Below, piece after piece: positions 1 through 13,600 of a stretch of DNA of 64,000 nucleotides. The stretch is from Tachypleus tridentatus (taxonomy: Eukaryota > Arthropoda > Merostomata > Xiphosura > Limulidae): contig NC_134833.1 in the NCBI RefSeq assembly GCF_004210375.1, forward strand, positions 21,321,396 through 21,385,395. The letters are read 5' to 3'. The position numbers and the translations under genes are program-made. The notes beneath the pieces are model-generated. The model searched no databases and was not told the origin of the DNA. It saw only the letters and a program-made list of their open reading frames with translations. Within the stretch, counting starts at the first letter, position 1, and every line of letters starts with the position of its first letter.

Positions 1-183
1 TATTTGTGAAATAACATGCGAAACTATTATATTTGTGTGTGAAAGCAGAACTTTAGTATTTTTGTCCTCTCTCACATTTAATTATTATTTATGGCCCCCC
101 TCTTTCTTCAGTGAAGTACAAGTGTGATAAGATTGTTTTATGTAATTCTGTTATCTTCAGACTGTGTGTTTCTTGCTTGAGGG

Positions 184-446
184 CCTTGGCATGGCTAGAT
201 GGGTTAAGGCATTTGACTCGTAATCTGAGGGTTGCAGGTTTGAATCCATGTCGCACCAAACATGCTTGCCCTTTCAGCCGTGGGAGTGTTATAATGTAAT
301 GATCAATCCCACTATTTGTTGGTGAAAGAGTAGCCCAAGAGTTGGCAGTGGGTGGTGATGACTGGCTGCCTTCCCTCTAGTCTTACACTGCTAAATTAGG
401 GATAGACAGTGCAGATAGCCCTTATGTAGCTTTGTGCAAAAAGAAA
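184..446 (+). mobile_element. SINE family A, full length
   Basis: tRNA-derived head (A-box-like, CGTAATCTGAGGGTTGCAGG, B-box-like), then the body with AGAGTTGGCAGTGGGTGGTG and CTAGTCTTACACTGCTAAAT, and an AGCTTTGTGC tail. The head resembles tRNA-Thr(CGU). The 62-codon ORF here lies in the repeat. Confidence 0.88.
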
Positions 447-2115
447 CATCTTACTAGAGTTAGACCATAACCTTTATAGAGTTTTAACTGGTTTAATTTG
501 CTGATATCTACATTACAGTTGTGACAGAAGTTGTAGAACTAGCAAAGACAAACCTTTAAAAATGCTCATACACCATTGGGGTATACTGACATTGCAGACA
601 GCACTTTGATTTGTTTGTTTTGCACTTTGTATGTATGAAGAATCTGCCTTAGTCTACAGAAATAATCTTCTGACATTGTGTTGGATGCAACTAGAGCAAA
701 ACAGTATTTTATGAACAGCTTGCCAGGTTATCCATTCAGTATATCAGTAGGATTTAGTCATGCAAACTAAATGGTGTACTTAATTATACACTAATGTGTG
801 GTTCCATCTGCCCATTCATAATATACCCTCCCTCCTCTTTTCATACTTTGTACATTTCATGTTGTAACAAACTGGTTTTTCCTATTTCAGTTTTATTTGG
901 AGGTCAAGAATTCATCAGGATAGTGTTTAGCCTTGGCAATACAATTGTGTTATAACAGTAGAACATACTTTTAAACTTGATGCATTTAGCTACAGCTATG
1001 CAACATTTTAGTGTCCTAGGTGTTCATCCTTTGTGGTTGAAAACGGTGTCATTTTTGGTTGAATAATTCTGATACATCATGTATAACAGTAGTTTATTGT
1101 CAAAGGTTTTCTTGATATCTAGTAAAATGAGAGTAAGTTATAGGAGGGTAAATATAGATTACAATGACATAATTTTGGATATGACAAAAAACTGTAACCG
1201 ATGTAAGGAACGTGAAAAAAATTAGTATTCTCATATGTTAACATATATTTTTAGCATAATTAATTTTGAGAACTAATGTAGTGCATTGCATTTGTTGCAT
1301 TTTTTATTTAAGTGTTAATTTAATTTAAGTAAACAGATTGTTGTATGCTGACTTTACTTTCTAGTCTTTATTTCCAAGTCTTATGCACAGTCTAAAACAG
1401 TCCACATGGGTGGGGGGTGTGGTTGGACTGCAAGACAACTTCAAAAATCATTTCAAAGAGAGATAGTTTGATACATGTGCCTTATTAAAAGCAAAAGTTT
1501 TGGTTTCATTTTGGCCATTATAAATACATTTCTAGTGTTTCCCGGTTAACAAAAAAACAAACAAACTTGCTTTGCAGTTAAAAGAATTAAAAGTCAAATA
1601 TATTGTGGTGTTTTTTATCATACATTTGAAGCTGTAAGCCATAATGGTGTGGAATGATTACTTTCTTTAAAATATGCCTGTGTTAGTGTAGCTCATTGAA
1701 TAAGTATGTCTGATGCTTCCATTTAATTTATTTTGAAACGCTCTTGATGAGAACAAATGCTTTGAATACACGTGTTTCATCATACAAATAGAATAATTTT
1801 CATATTCTGTTGTGAAAGGAAATTTACTAGGCTGTAAAATATGGTTTCTGGTTCACTGTTAGTCCTTTCTCATAAAACATTACAAAATCCTGCCACATTA
1901 TCTGGCCTCCTCACAACACCCTATGCTGGTGTGTGTAGTCCTTTAAATGAGAACAGAATAATCTTAAAATATTATTATTGCTCTTTAGTCAATACTCAGT
2001 AGCAGACACCATGTTTTGATTACTGCAAATATGTGTACGAATTGTTAGTATGTATTTTTCTACATGTTTGTTTGTTATACATTGAACTCCTTGCATTTAA
2101 AATATGAACATGTGG
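447..2115. other. No gene recognised
   Basis: T-rich, low in SINEs compared with the rest of the window. It could be a long 3' UTR or intron of a gene outside the window, but nothing decides this. Confidence 0.3.
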
Positions 2116-2540
2116 TAGGTTAATAAGTACATGTGTGAAACTGGCTAACTTGTAATTATTGTTAGGATCCTTCTGTCAGGTTATTAAGTGCATCTGTGAA
2201 AGTGGCTAACTTTTAATTATTGTTAGGATTCTTACAATCAGATTAATAAGTACATGTGTGAAACTGGCTAACTTGTAATTATTGTTAGGATCCTTCTGTC
2301 AGGTTATTAAGTGCATCTGTGAAAGTGGCTAACTTTTATTGTTGGGATTCTTACAATCAGATTATTAAGTACATGTGTGAAATTGGCTAACTTGTAATTA
2401 TTGTTAGGATCCTTCTGTCAGGTTAAGTGCATGTGTGAAACTGGCTAACTTTTAATTATTGTTGGGATCCTTACAATCAGGTTATTAAGTGCATGTGTGA
2501 AGCTGGCTAACTTGTAAATATTGTTAGGATTCTTACAGTC
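2116..2540. repeat. Minisatellite, about 62 bp, seven copies
   Basis: Unit contains TTAAGTGCATGTGTGAAACT and GGCTAACTTGTAATTATTG. Copies alternate between GGATCCTTCTGTCAG and GGATTCTTACAATCAG, so the older unit may be a 125-bp dimer. Confidence 0.88.
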
Positions 2541-4250
2541 ACTTCTTATAAGATGACTAATGTCAAGATTCCTCAAAAATGTCAATGTTTTTTAATGATA
2601 TACTGTTTGTATTCATAACAAGTGTTCATTAAATTTGATAAAACCAGTGTCTTTATGGGTTTTGTGCTATTTTTGGTAACAGTGTAGAATGTTATTTCAG
2701 ACATAGGATTTATTGTAAAAACTTTATTCATTTGATTGGTATACATATCAGTAAACTATAACCAGGTTACAGCTATTTTTTGACAGAAAATGTCTTAAAA
2801 TAATAGAAATAACAAAAAGAAATTAGTTGCTATTTTCTGGTGGGTAAATCTATTAGCTATTTCAATGTCATTGATTCAAAATGTTGGATTTTAAAAGGTG
2901 CTTAGACAATTTCAAAACAGAATTAAAATTTAAGAAATTTTAACACTTGCCACTGAACTTTGCAGGATCCTGTGAATGTTAAGACAGTAGTTAGAAATGT
3001 GTGTGCTAACAAGTTTTCCTCATGAATATTTGTTTACATTCTATCTGATCTTGAACTAAGTGGTTTTAAGTAAAGTAATTCAATGTTGTATGTGTGTTAG
3101 TCCTTCATACCAGAGCTAGTGTAAATATTCCAATAATAAAAAGCTATAAGGACTTAAGGACTTGTGAGATGCTTTTGGTTTGGGGGTGAGTTTGATTTAT
3201 TATATGCTGTTTTAATTTACATTTCTCAAATGAGAATCATATTACTGATAAAATGTTTCATTTGTCACTGAAATCACCCACTGCTTTATTCAATGAAATA
3301 ACTGGAGCTGTATTCTGTATATTAGTATGTTGATAATCGGTTTAAGAAACAACATTGGAAGCTGTCAACATGTCTAATATGGAAGATATTTTGATATGAA
3401 CAGTGGTAACCGTGCTTCCATTTTGTTCAATGTTTGTTTTTTTTCCCAAGTTTGCAAAGGCTAAAAGTATGTTTCATACCATATGCAGAATTTTGTTCAC
3501 AAATGAATGTTTATGTGAAGGTTTTTGAAACATTTGTTCCAGTAATTTATTGCAGAGAGATACACACATATACCTCCTAGACAAAAGCTAGATGTATGTA
3601 CCTGTGAGATGGCCAGTGCTGTTATATAGAGTATTAAAGATTGCTACTGGTCATGATGCTCCTGGCAAATTTTATCATTGTTTTACTTTTGTTCTAAAAT
3701 AGCTGGTGGTGATCTTTGTCTGTTTCTTATCTGTAGGGTCTTGTTTTTTTAAAATTGACACCTTTGCTATACAGTGGCTCTTTATTAAACTGTATCAGTG
3801 TAATGTACTTACAATGCTGTAACTGGTATAGTGAAGGAACTTTTATTTTCTCTCTGAACCAATTAATTTAATACCAGTTATTTTATTCATTTCCAAATTA
3901 CTATGATAATTTGGTGTAACATTATAACCTTTCTAAAACATCCTGTTTCACAACACAAACTGTTCATTTGGAAAATGCAACCCATCAGCATTATGGTGAC
4001 TTAATAATGGTTGCCAAATAACAACATGCCTGTTTGTTTGTTTTAACCCTTCAGGCTAACAGAGTGTGGCATAATGATTTATGTGTGTTAAGAAGAACGA
4101 TATTAACATTGCCAGTTTTAACAAGAATATATTTTTAGTGTCTTACTAATGTAACTGTTTGTGTAGTATACATTTCAGGAAACTCAAAAAATAAAGTTTC
4201 TGTGACAGTGTAGCCATTGTTCAATTAATGAGACAATAATTTTTCTTTGC
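2541..4250. other. No gene recognised
   Basis: Same character as 447-2115. AAAATAAAGTTTCTGTGACAG near 4188 offers a plus-strand AATAAA followed by TGTGACAGTG, compatible with a poly(A) site, but there is no coding sequence to attach it to. Confidence 0.3.
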
Positions 4251-4373
4251 TCCACCATCTGGCACAGCAGTATGGCTACAGACTTACAATCCTTGAAACC
4301 TGGTTTCAAGACCTGTTGTGGGCAAGAGCACACATATCCCATTGTGTGGCTTTACGGTTAACTTGAAACAACC
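4251..4373 (+). mobile_element. SINE family B
   Basis: tRNA-derived head pattern: TGGCACAGCAGTATG, ACTTACAA, CGGGTTTCGATACCCGTGGTGGGC in best copies, then AGCACA..CCCATTGTGT and AACTACAAACAAAC. Here diverged. Confidence 0.65.
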
Positions 4374-4829
4374 AACCAAATATTCTGTCGTGTATGAACC
4401 CTAAGTCAAATCTTTAAAATTAATGATCTCTCTACACTGGGGTATTGACCCCAATGTTGAAGCTTTAAATTAATGAATTTTAAACACCTTGTCCGATTAT
4501 GATTTTAACATCTTCTAATTGCCTTTAGAAACTACACATTCTATAGCTAGTCAAACCAGTCTGGAGGAAACATCTTGGCTGGTATAGTGTACGATGAACC
4601 TTTCAGAAAGCTTTAGTGATTTCATTGTGAATATATTTTTCTACTTTAACATCTTTATTATTCAGGTGAATGCTGAAATTATACTTGCACATGCAAGGTT
4701 GTGCAAACAGCTTGAGCAAAATTCCAGAGTCAAGTCGTACGTGTTAATTCCAAAATTTTTGCTGCTATTGTATTACAGAACTTACACGTTCAGCAGGGCG
4801 TTCATCTATTAAGTGAAGTGAGCAGAGTT

Positions 4830-4935
4830 TGTTTACACGATGGACTGTCTGTGCTCTGCCCACCACGAGATCTGAAACCCGGTTTCTAGAGGTGGGAGTC
4901 TACACTTACTGCAGTGCCATTTGGAGAGGGGCATT
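4830..4935 (-). mobile_element. SINE family B
   Basis: Complement of the family B pattern (CTGTGCTCTGCCCACCACG, GAAACCCGGTTTCTAG). Confidence 0.65.
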
Positions 4936-4973
4936 CTGTGTAAGAAGCAAGGCTATCGTCCTAGAGAAGCGGT

Positions 4974-5240
4974 TTCGAAACCCTTTTTAGTCTGAGGCTC
5001 CCTTGATGTGAATAAAAAAAAATTTGAGCTCCCCCAACCTATAATTTGTGATTAAAAACAGTGTCATAGTAAAAACAACATCATCTTTATAAGTACCGTA
5101 TCATTTAATTAATTCAACCTAATTTTTATCGACTTATTGTTTGTTTAGAATTGAAATTCAACATTTTTGTTTTCAGCTCATTTTTGGTGCTTCCCCAGAA
5201 AAAGGTTCGCAGCTCCCACTTGGGGAAGCACTATTTTAGA
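4974..5240. mobile_element. hAT-type MITE remnant
   Basis: Left end GCGGTTTCGAAACCCTTTTT then TGAGGCTCCCTTGATG; right end AAAAAGGTTCGCAGCTCCCA and GGGGAAGCACTATTTTAG. The ends are imperfect inverted repeats of the CAGNGGTTC..AACC class. No coding. Confidence 0.55.
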
Positions 5241-5375
5241 CCACGATAGGGTATTTCTATTATTATCCATCCTATTTGATATAGTGAGCCCTGAAAATGG
5301 CTGACAATCAGACTAAACAGAAGTTAATGGTGTTGCATTAAAAAGGTTGGTGGTTGTTAAATGCAACAGGCTATC

Positions 5376-5432
5376 TTTGCTGAGCAACACGGGTATCGGA
5401 ACCCCATTTTTAGCGTTCTAAGCCTGCAAATA
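5376..5432 (-). mobile_element. SINE family B fragment
   Basis: CACGGGTATCGGAACCCCAT and TTTTTAGCGTTCTAAG only. Confidence 0.5.
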
Positions 5433-7456
5433 TACAGACTAAAACTTTTTTATACAAAACATAACCGAATCTTTGATTTTTGTTCTTAAATTTACCAAAA
5501 AATGTAATTGTAGACAATAGTCTCATGTTTTTTATATCCCTTTCATTGATTAAACTGAAGTTACGTCACTGCAAAGAAGTTTACAGCTTTAAACACTTGT
5601 TTCTATTCGCATAAAGTTTCGTGTAGGACGCTTACCAGGCATTCAGATTAACCAATGCAACTGGCTTTCAGTTTCTGTGTTGGACATTTGCCTTTAGGTA
5701 AATGAAAACTCTAAATTTTCCGCAAATTAATTATATATAATTATTCGTGTTTCGAGACAAAATAATCCTTTTTTCTTTAAGGAAAATACCGAGATTTAAT
5801 TTTCAAATTAGTGACTTGTGCCCATACTTATTACTCGTGGTGTCCCATGTTGAATAACGTTTTCGTTTTTTTACAGCACTCAGTGCAAAGAGCAGACAAA
5901 AAGAACACTCGTTTTCTATTGTTAACTACATGGGAAGTTCTAGTCATAATTAGTAAGATTGTTTGGAACGATGAAGATAATTTCTCTTTATGCCTTCCCA
6001 TAGGCTTAGCGGCAAGTTTGCAGGCATACCACGCTAAAATTCGAGCTTCGATACACTTCGTAGTCAGAGTATTGTGTAGCTTTTTGTTTAACAATAACCA
6101 AACCGAAATTTTGCGTATATTTATGTTACTTATAGAGACGCTGATACCAATAATGGACCCATATGAAATTCGATGCAAAAATAATTCAGAAAATTATAGA
6201 GTTAAAGATGATTAATAACCAAGAGATTGGAGATTTGAAAAAAAAACATTTCTTATTTTTGTTCGAATAATTTTTAGAAATTTGGAATAAAAGATTCATT
6301 TTTTAAGCCGCAGTATAGCGAGGTGTAGAATAGCCCTGAGTTTTTTTTTAGTACAAACTTTTAGATTATAACTCTCTCTTCTGACAGATTTGGGATCTAA
6401 TTATAATCTCTGTTAACTCTCTTCTTCTGTTATGGGGTATATTGTTTCTTCAGATTTTTACGTGTTTTTCAAGACATATAAAACGTCTAATGTAACTTGT
6501 AATTTATTCGAAAAGTAAACATTGACACTTAACTAGGTTCAAACCCATGATCTTCTTCTAAGGATCTTTCTAAACTAAGATGCCACCAGCCATTCTCCAT
6601 GTTCCAAAAAGTGTTGTCATACATCTTTAATATGTTTTCTTATATACTTCATGGCTGTTGATTATAACATTATTTGTTTCTTCAAAACAAGCTGATTGGA
6701 GTATCTATTTCAACGTTTTAAACCGAAAACGTTTCATTGCTTCACTTTTAAAATCATTATGAAATACAGTATTGCACAGTTGTATTGTTACTTTTTAAAA
6801 CATTAAATAGGTTTAACAAAGCGAGAGTGTAACGTAACTTGAAAAGATTTGTAATGTTTATCATACACAAATGCCTAAGTCAATGAATAATTGCGAGCTT
6901 GCAGAACTTCTAGGATTTGTTAAAAGTGTTTATTGAGTTAATTCTTTGAAGACAACTTTTCATTGCCATGACCACAAAAATTGTAGAACAATTTAACATA
7001 CATTAACATTTGAAAGAAAATACAGAATCGTGCATTACATACGAACTTCCAAAAACAATCACAAGCCGCAGAAGTTCTCTAGTCTTAGAAGTTAATATAA
7101 AAACGAGTTACCTGATTTAAATTTCGAAAAAGAAAAAAACCAACAACTCCAAATCAGGTATAAAAACGAAGATGCTAATGTATGATTACAATATAAAAAC
7201 AGCACCGGTTAATAAGCGTATTCGTTTTTGAATTTAAAAGCTGTGTTTAAAATGATCGATTATCGTGACCACAAATTAAGCTGTATTATTAAGAAGCGAT
7301 TAAATTACTGGATTTGAGCTGTAAGAAACTTTGACATCGTTACAAAACATATGTAAATGGGTAATTAAATCCATTGTACAAGAAAAGTTTTTCAGAAACA
7401 AACTGCTGATTAATAAATTTATAAGTATTGGGATTAATCGCTGCTTATCACTGCGT
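5433..7456. other. No gene recognised; overlapping unassigned ORFs
   Basis: A 134-codon plus ORF (5811-6215) and a 115-codon minus ORF (5831-6178) overlap. Neither has a domain, signal or splice context I recognise. The rest, downstream of protease 1, shows nothing. Confidence 0.3.
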
Positions 7457-7612
7457 TTAAAATTTGTTTGAATTAATCCAATCTAAGAAGTATGGGATTC
7501 GAGTGTAAACATCTGGAAAACCTCTCTTGGCACAGCCTGAGCCAAATGATGTAAGTCCTGCTAAGTACCATTTATCTCCTCTTTTGCATTGAAAAGGTCC
7601 ACCCGAATCTCC
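7457..7612 (-). CDS. Protease 1 exon 6 (catalytic Ser, stop)
   Basis: The acceptor is tattttccag. It starts at GDSGGP (catalytic Ser231), continues with LTSFGSGC and FPDVYTRI, and ends WINSNKF then TAA at 7459-7457. The residue at position 226 is Asp (PDVY). A clear AATAAA was not found close to the stop. Confidence 0.94.
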   Translation of the reverse strand, partial: GDSGGPFQCKRGDKWYLAGLTSFGSGCAKRGFPDVYTRIPYFLDWINSNKF

Positions 7613-10600
7613 CTGGAAAATATAATAAGAATATTTATATTGTTAAAACACCAGATCGTTATTTATGGTCAATGAAATACATATATCTGTAGTGACATTG
7701 TCCTGCTAAAAACATTGTATACGTCAACAACCATATATTCTTTGGAATGGACCGGCATGGTCAAGTGGGTTAAGGCGTTCGACTCGTGATCTGAGGGTCG
7801 CGGGTTCGATTCGAATCACCGTCGCACCAAACATACTCGCCCTTTTCATCCGTGGAGGCGTTATAATATGACGGTCAATTTCACTATTCGTTGGTAAAAG
7901 AATTGACGGTTGGTGGTGATGACTAGCTGCCTTCTCTCTAGTCTTATACTGTTTAATTAGAGACGGCTAACGCAGATAGCCCTCGTGTAGCTTTGCGCGA
8001 AATTTAAAAACAAAATTACTTGGAAATTAAATAAAATGCTGTTTTTTTTTAGTTTGTTGGTAAACCTTGTTATAAAAAAAATGTCTTTACATAAAAGCAA
8101 AGCTAGGCTTCTGCTATCTAGGGTTACATAAGGCAGTGTTTTGGTGGGAAGAAAACAATTCACTTGTTTTTCAATTTCACGCAAAACTACATAAGGGTTA
8201 CCTACGATAGCCGTCCCTAATTTAGCAGTGTAAGACTAGAGGGAAGGCAGCTAGTAATAATCACCCACCGCCAACTCTTGGGCTACTCTTTTACCAACAA
8301 ATATTGGGATTGATAGCACATTATAACGCCCCTACGGCTGAAAGGGCAAGCATGTTTGGTGCGACGGAGATTCGAATCCGCAGCTCCCAGATTACGAGTT
8401 GATTGCTTTAGCCACCTGACCATACCGGGCCAGCAATTAGCCATTCACACACTAATTTTAATTATAATATATTTGAGGTAATTTTTTTTCTGATTAAAAG
8501 AAACGTTTTTTTTTTTTTACCAGCCTTACTAACTTAACAAAAAATACTCATGAGAACGGCAGTAAAACTTGAGTAACACTCTGACATCTCTAACGAGGAT
8601 TTAAAGCTGAAGTTGAAGAAATTATTTTGTAACGCCTTACGAGATTTGATAAATGTATAAATCATGAGATAGCTGACACCTGTTTTTCTAGTCAGAAGCA
8701 TTTCCGGGCTATTGCATACTGAGCTTTATTATGTCGTATTCGATTGCTATTTAATTAATTGTTAGGTCAAGCATAAAATCAAGTAGTATCTAATTTAGCC
8801 AACTTAATAAGACATTTGGTTTCATTTGCACTGAAGCGTTTTCCTATTTTAGCTGGTTATTGTTTTAAAGGACAGTAAACTTTAACAAAGACCAACTGAA
8901 AATCTCGGTAATACCGGTTTAATATTAAATACAGACGTGTAAGCTACAGTTTATAGTTGGTTGTGTTAATATAAACGCCGCATTTTCAGAGATGAAAGAA
9001 ACATTTACATTTATTTTCTTATAGTTAATTTTTCGTAGAAACTATAAACTGGATAAAAAAATATGATTCAGAGAAAATTTAATGTTAATACTCTAAGATC
9101 AGCAAGGGTTTATAAAATGGTTATCATGATTTCACGGCTCTCGTCTACGTAATTTCTGTAATCTCGACCCAGTGATACAATTTGCAATGTACATTTCAAA
9201 CTAACTTTGTCAGATATTTGCTCAAAACATAAGAACGATCAAAACCACTTGTAAGTTCCTCTTTACTTTTCTTCCATTTATCTTGAAATATAACAGCAAT
9301 ATTCAATTCTGTGTTCCTCGGATGTCTTTACATCTACCTAGATGGTTTAATATAATTTGTGATTTATTTTTAGAGATCGGCCTATTACTCTATGCATGCC
9401 TTAATGAAATGCTGGTGTTAGACTTCTACATTTTTCATGAACATTGTGTATTTTAATCAACGGTACACAATATGCAAGCTATGTTTAAGTGGTGATGAAT
9501 CGAGCTTACCTTCTTGTTTACAGACGATTGTAGCGTTCGAACAAACTCAGTTTTGGGCCAAAAATTACAAAGAATCATTGATAAGATCTCCTTTACTGTC
9601 GCGTTATAACAAACACAGTTTTAGGCCAATAATTACAACGAATCATTGTTGAGATCTCTTTTACTGGGGCGTTATAACAAACATAGTCTTAGGCCAATAA
9701 TTACAACGAATCATTGTTGAGATGTCCTTTACTGTGGCGTTAGAACAAACACAGTTTTAAGCCAATAATTACAAAGAATCATTGTTGAGATCTCCTTTAC
9801 TGTGGCGTTAGAACAAACACAGTTTTAGGCCAATAATTACAACGAATCATTGTTGAGATCTCTTTTACTGTGGCGTTAGAACAAACATAGTCTTAGGCCA
9901 ATAATTACAACGAATCATTGTTGAGATGTCCTTTACTGTGGCGTTAGAACAAACACAGTTTTAAGCCAATAATTACAAAGAATCATTGTTGAGATGTCCT
10001 TTACTGTAACGTTAAAACAAACACAATTTTAGGCCAATAATTACAACGAATCATCTATGAATTTTATTTTACATAAGGAAACCAAATTGACAAACACAAA
10101 CCGAAACAAACGAAATTAGCTATTATTTAGCTTGTGAATATTACTTTTAAAATGTAGCAACATAATCTAGAATGTCTCATTCAAAGACTGCTACCCATTT
10201 AGAAATTATACTTACATGACAAGTCCCCTTTCCGCCTTCCAAGGTGCCTGCACATAAATGCCATTGGTGGATGGGTATATCAAACTTTTCATTGTAGGCA
10301 CTATGGCACACAGAATTATCAAATACCTTTACATTAACTTTTCTAAGAAAGGATGACCCCTTTTTGTCTGAAAACAATAATACAAACAAATGTCAGATGT
10401 GTAACTATTTTTCTCTTCTTCATATCCTACTAAACATAAAATTAAAATGTTTATTTTTCAGTCTAATAAATTAAGTATAATGAATTAGAAAACGAAACCA
10501 GAATTGATCATAATTTATGAAAGAAAATTTAGTTACGGATACTTGGTTTGTTTGTTTGCTGAATTTCGCGCAAAGCTACTCGAGGGCTATCTGCACTAGC

Positions 10601-13600
10601 CGTCCATAATTTATCAGTGTAAGACTAGAGGGAAGGCAGCTAGTCATCACCGCCCACCGCCAACTCTTGGGCTACTCTTTTACCAACGAATAGTGGGATT
10701 GACCGTACCATTATAACGCCCTCACGGATGAGAGGGCGAGCATGTTTGGTGTGACGAGGATTCGAACTCGGTTTCAAACAGATATTTATTTCGACGTATT
10801 TGATTGCTGTTTTATTCATTTTAAGTTTAAGAATAAGCTTGCACTCTCTTTAATTTTGTGGCTCAATTTTTTTTAAATGATTGGAGTTAGCTAAAATTTA
10901 CTTCTTTCCTATTCGTATAACTATTCCTAATTTCCAGAAAATTAATGATGTGATTTGGTTTCGAATTTCGGACAAAGCAACACGTGGGCTATCTGCGCTA
11001 GCCATCCCTAATTAACAGTGAAAGACTAGAGGGAAGGTAGCTAGTTTTAACCACCCACCGCTAACTTTTTAGCTACTCTTTTACCAACGAATTGTGGGGT
11101 TGAGCGTCACATTATAACACTCTCACGACTGAAAGGGTTAGCGTGTTTAGTGAAACGGGATTCGAACCCATGACCCACAGATCGAGCACATTGGCCACCT
11201 GACCTATAATGACGCAAAACGCTTAAAGGGTAAGTTTTTTCTACTTTCTGTGTTATGTATGTATCTTACATAATTTTATGTACGTATCTTGCATAATTTT
11301 ATTCTCAGATCATTAAATTGAAGATAAATATACTGGGAAAGGTAGCTAGAATTAACCATGGTCTATCAATACAATTTCACTCAATACAATTTTTGTAGCT
11401 GCAAAATATTAACTTAAATATACTTTGGTCGTTAAAGAATGTTACTTGTTAGTCATTTAACAAGTTTATTTGAAGGAAAACTTTTACAGCATCTCGCCCC
11501 CAAAATAAAACCAAATTAGATTTCTCAAAACTAGTAAAGTCTACGGTTTGTACCTCCTCTTGCTCAGCAGTAACTCACTGGACCACTTGCCACAGAGAAG
11601 TGCCAGCAATGAAGTAATTGATTTAAAATATTTTTGACAATCATTTAAACCACAGTCCGATCTTGGCTCAGTGGTCAGGCATCGATGGGTCCAGTTTGGA
11701 ACACGATTGTGATGAGCGCGCGACACCATACAATAACAGGCACGTCATAAGTGTGAGAGTTAATCACGTTATCGGGTCTAAAGAGCCTAGTATAACCCTT
11801 TTGATAGCAGGTACTTCTATCTCGCTCTTTGACCTGTTGTATAGGGCGTCTATATTTACCTGTATCTTTGTGCAAGTTTTGAAGCGATATTTTTACAACA
11901 ACTTACCTGGTGTTATAAGACAGGTCTTCATTTACGCCTTGATTGGTGTTAGGACAAATATTTTAAAATCTTATCACACTTTAACTAGTGTCAGGACAAT
12001 CATTTCTTTATGATCGTTTCGCTTTATCTTGTGATAGGACAAAAATGTTTTTAGAGTTTGTCACAACTTAACTGCTGTTAGGTAAAACATTTTTTAAAAT
12101 TTGTCACATCTTAACTGGTACCGAGACAATCATTTCTTTATAACTTGTTCGCCTAAACTGGTGTTAGAAAAACATTTCCTTAGAGCTTGTCATGCCTTAA
12201 CTAGTGTTATGACAAACATTTTTTTAGAGCTTGTGACACCTTGACAGATGGCAAGACATGATTTGTTTAAAGAATGCCACAATGTTTACTTAAATATGTT
12301 TGAACTATTCTAAAGAGAAACCTAAACTAAAATATACGTCTGTAGTTAAACTCAATTTTATCTGGTTAAGCCTCTTTCTCTTTGAAGAATAAATGTGATA
12401 AAAGTGATGTATGTTCCTGAAAAATCAAACAAAAATGTTTAAGTTGTCTAAAAGAAAAAGCCTGGTGGTTATCTGCCTCAACTTTGAAGACCATCGTTGA
12501 TTTATGCAGTTAATAAACATTTTTAAGGGGTATTTATGATGTTGCAACTTGTAAAAATCAAAATATTCTTGTTTTGTATTTTTGTAACTTTGGGCATTTT
12601 TTATACGATGCTAGCGAACCCATGGGTCTATATTTCACACTTACAGGGATTCTGTAATACAGATTTAATCTTCAACTAACATATAACACTTTTTTCACCA
12701 TAATAATGATTACCGCTATAATGTGTATCCAATTTCTTTAACGAAGCTATGAGCGGTAAACAATAGACTTGCTTATCTACTGCTTTAATTTAAATCTTTT
12801 AAATTAATTTATACTAATGATACTGTCAGTAGAACTTACAAAAGTACTTAATATAGTTTTACTTGATTCCAACTACAATTAGAGAAAACAAAAACAAATT
12901 TACGGCGATTGATGACAACACTCTGCAATCAAGAAGGTTGAAATATATATATAAAACTCCATAAACATTTTATTAGTTTCCAAAGTTTGTAGCAGACGAA
13001 ACTAACTCATGAAAGCATAAAGACGATATTGGGATTAAGTAAATCCAGGACCGGATTAAAACAGGGCTATTAGGGCTCTAACCCCAACTAGAGGTGAGAA
13101 ACAAAAGGCTCGTTATGAGTTTTTTAACCTTAAATTTCCGTCAATAGTATAATATGTTCAGTAGAAAAACTTAGCCCCAGGCGTGTTTGACTTTAATTCA
13201 CCCTGAAATAAACTATAGATATTTTTAAAGTGCGCCATTCGATTCTTTTTTTTTTTAATTTCGCACAAAGCTACTCGAGGGCTATCTGCGCTAGCCGTCC
13301 TTAACTTAGCAGTGTAAGACTAGAGGGAAGGCAACTAGCCATCACCACCCACCGCCAACTCTTGGGCTACTCTTTTACCAACGAATAGTGGAATTGACCG
13401 TCACATTATAACGCCCCCACGGCTGAAAGGGCGGGCATGTTTAGTGCGACCGGGATTCGAACCCGCGACCCTCAGATTTCGAGTCGAACGCCTTAACACG
13501 CTTTGCCATGCCGGGCCCACCCATTCGATTCTATAAAGTTTTATTATAAGCCAAGTTCGTCACTTATTTCTACAATGATGTAAAAATAGTCAACGTTCAT

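Noticed and set aside
5811-6215. Longest plus-strand ORF (134 codons) with an overlapping 115-codon minus ORF
   Set aside because: No recognisable domain, signal peptide, splice context or promoter, and both strands are open over the same stretch, as happens by chance.
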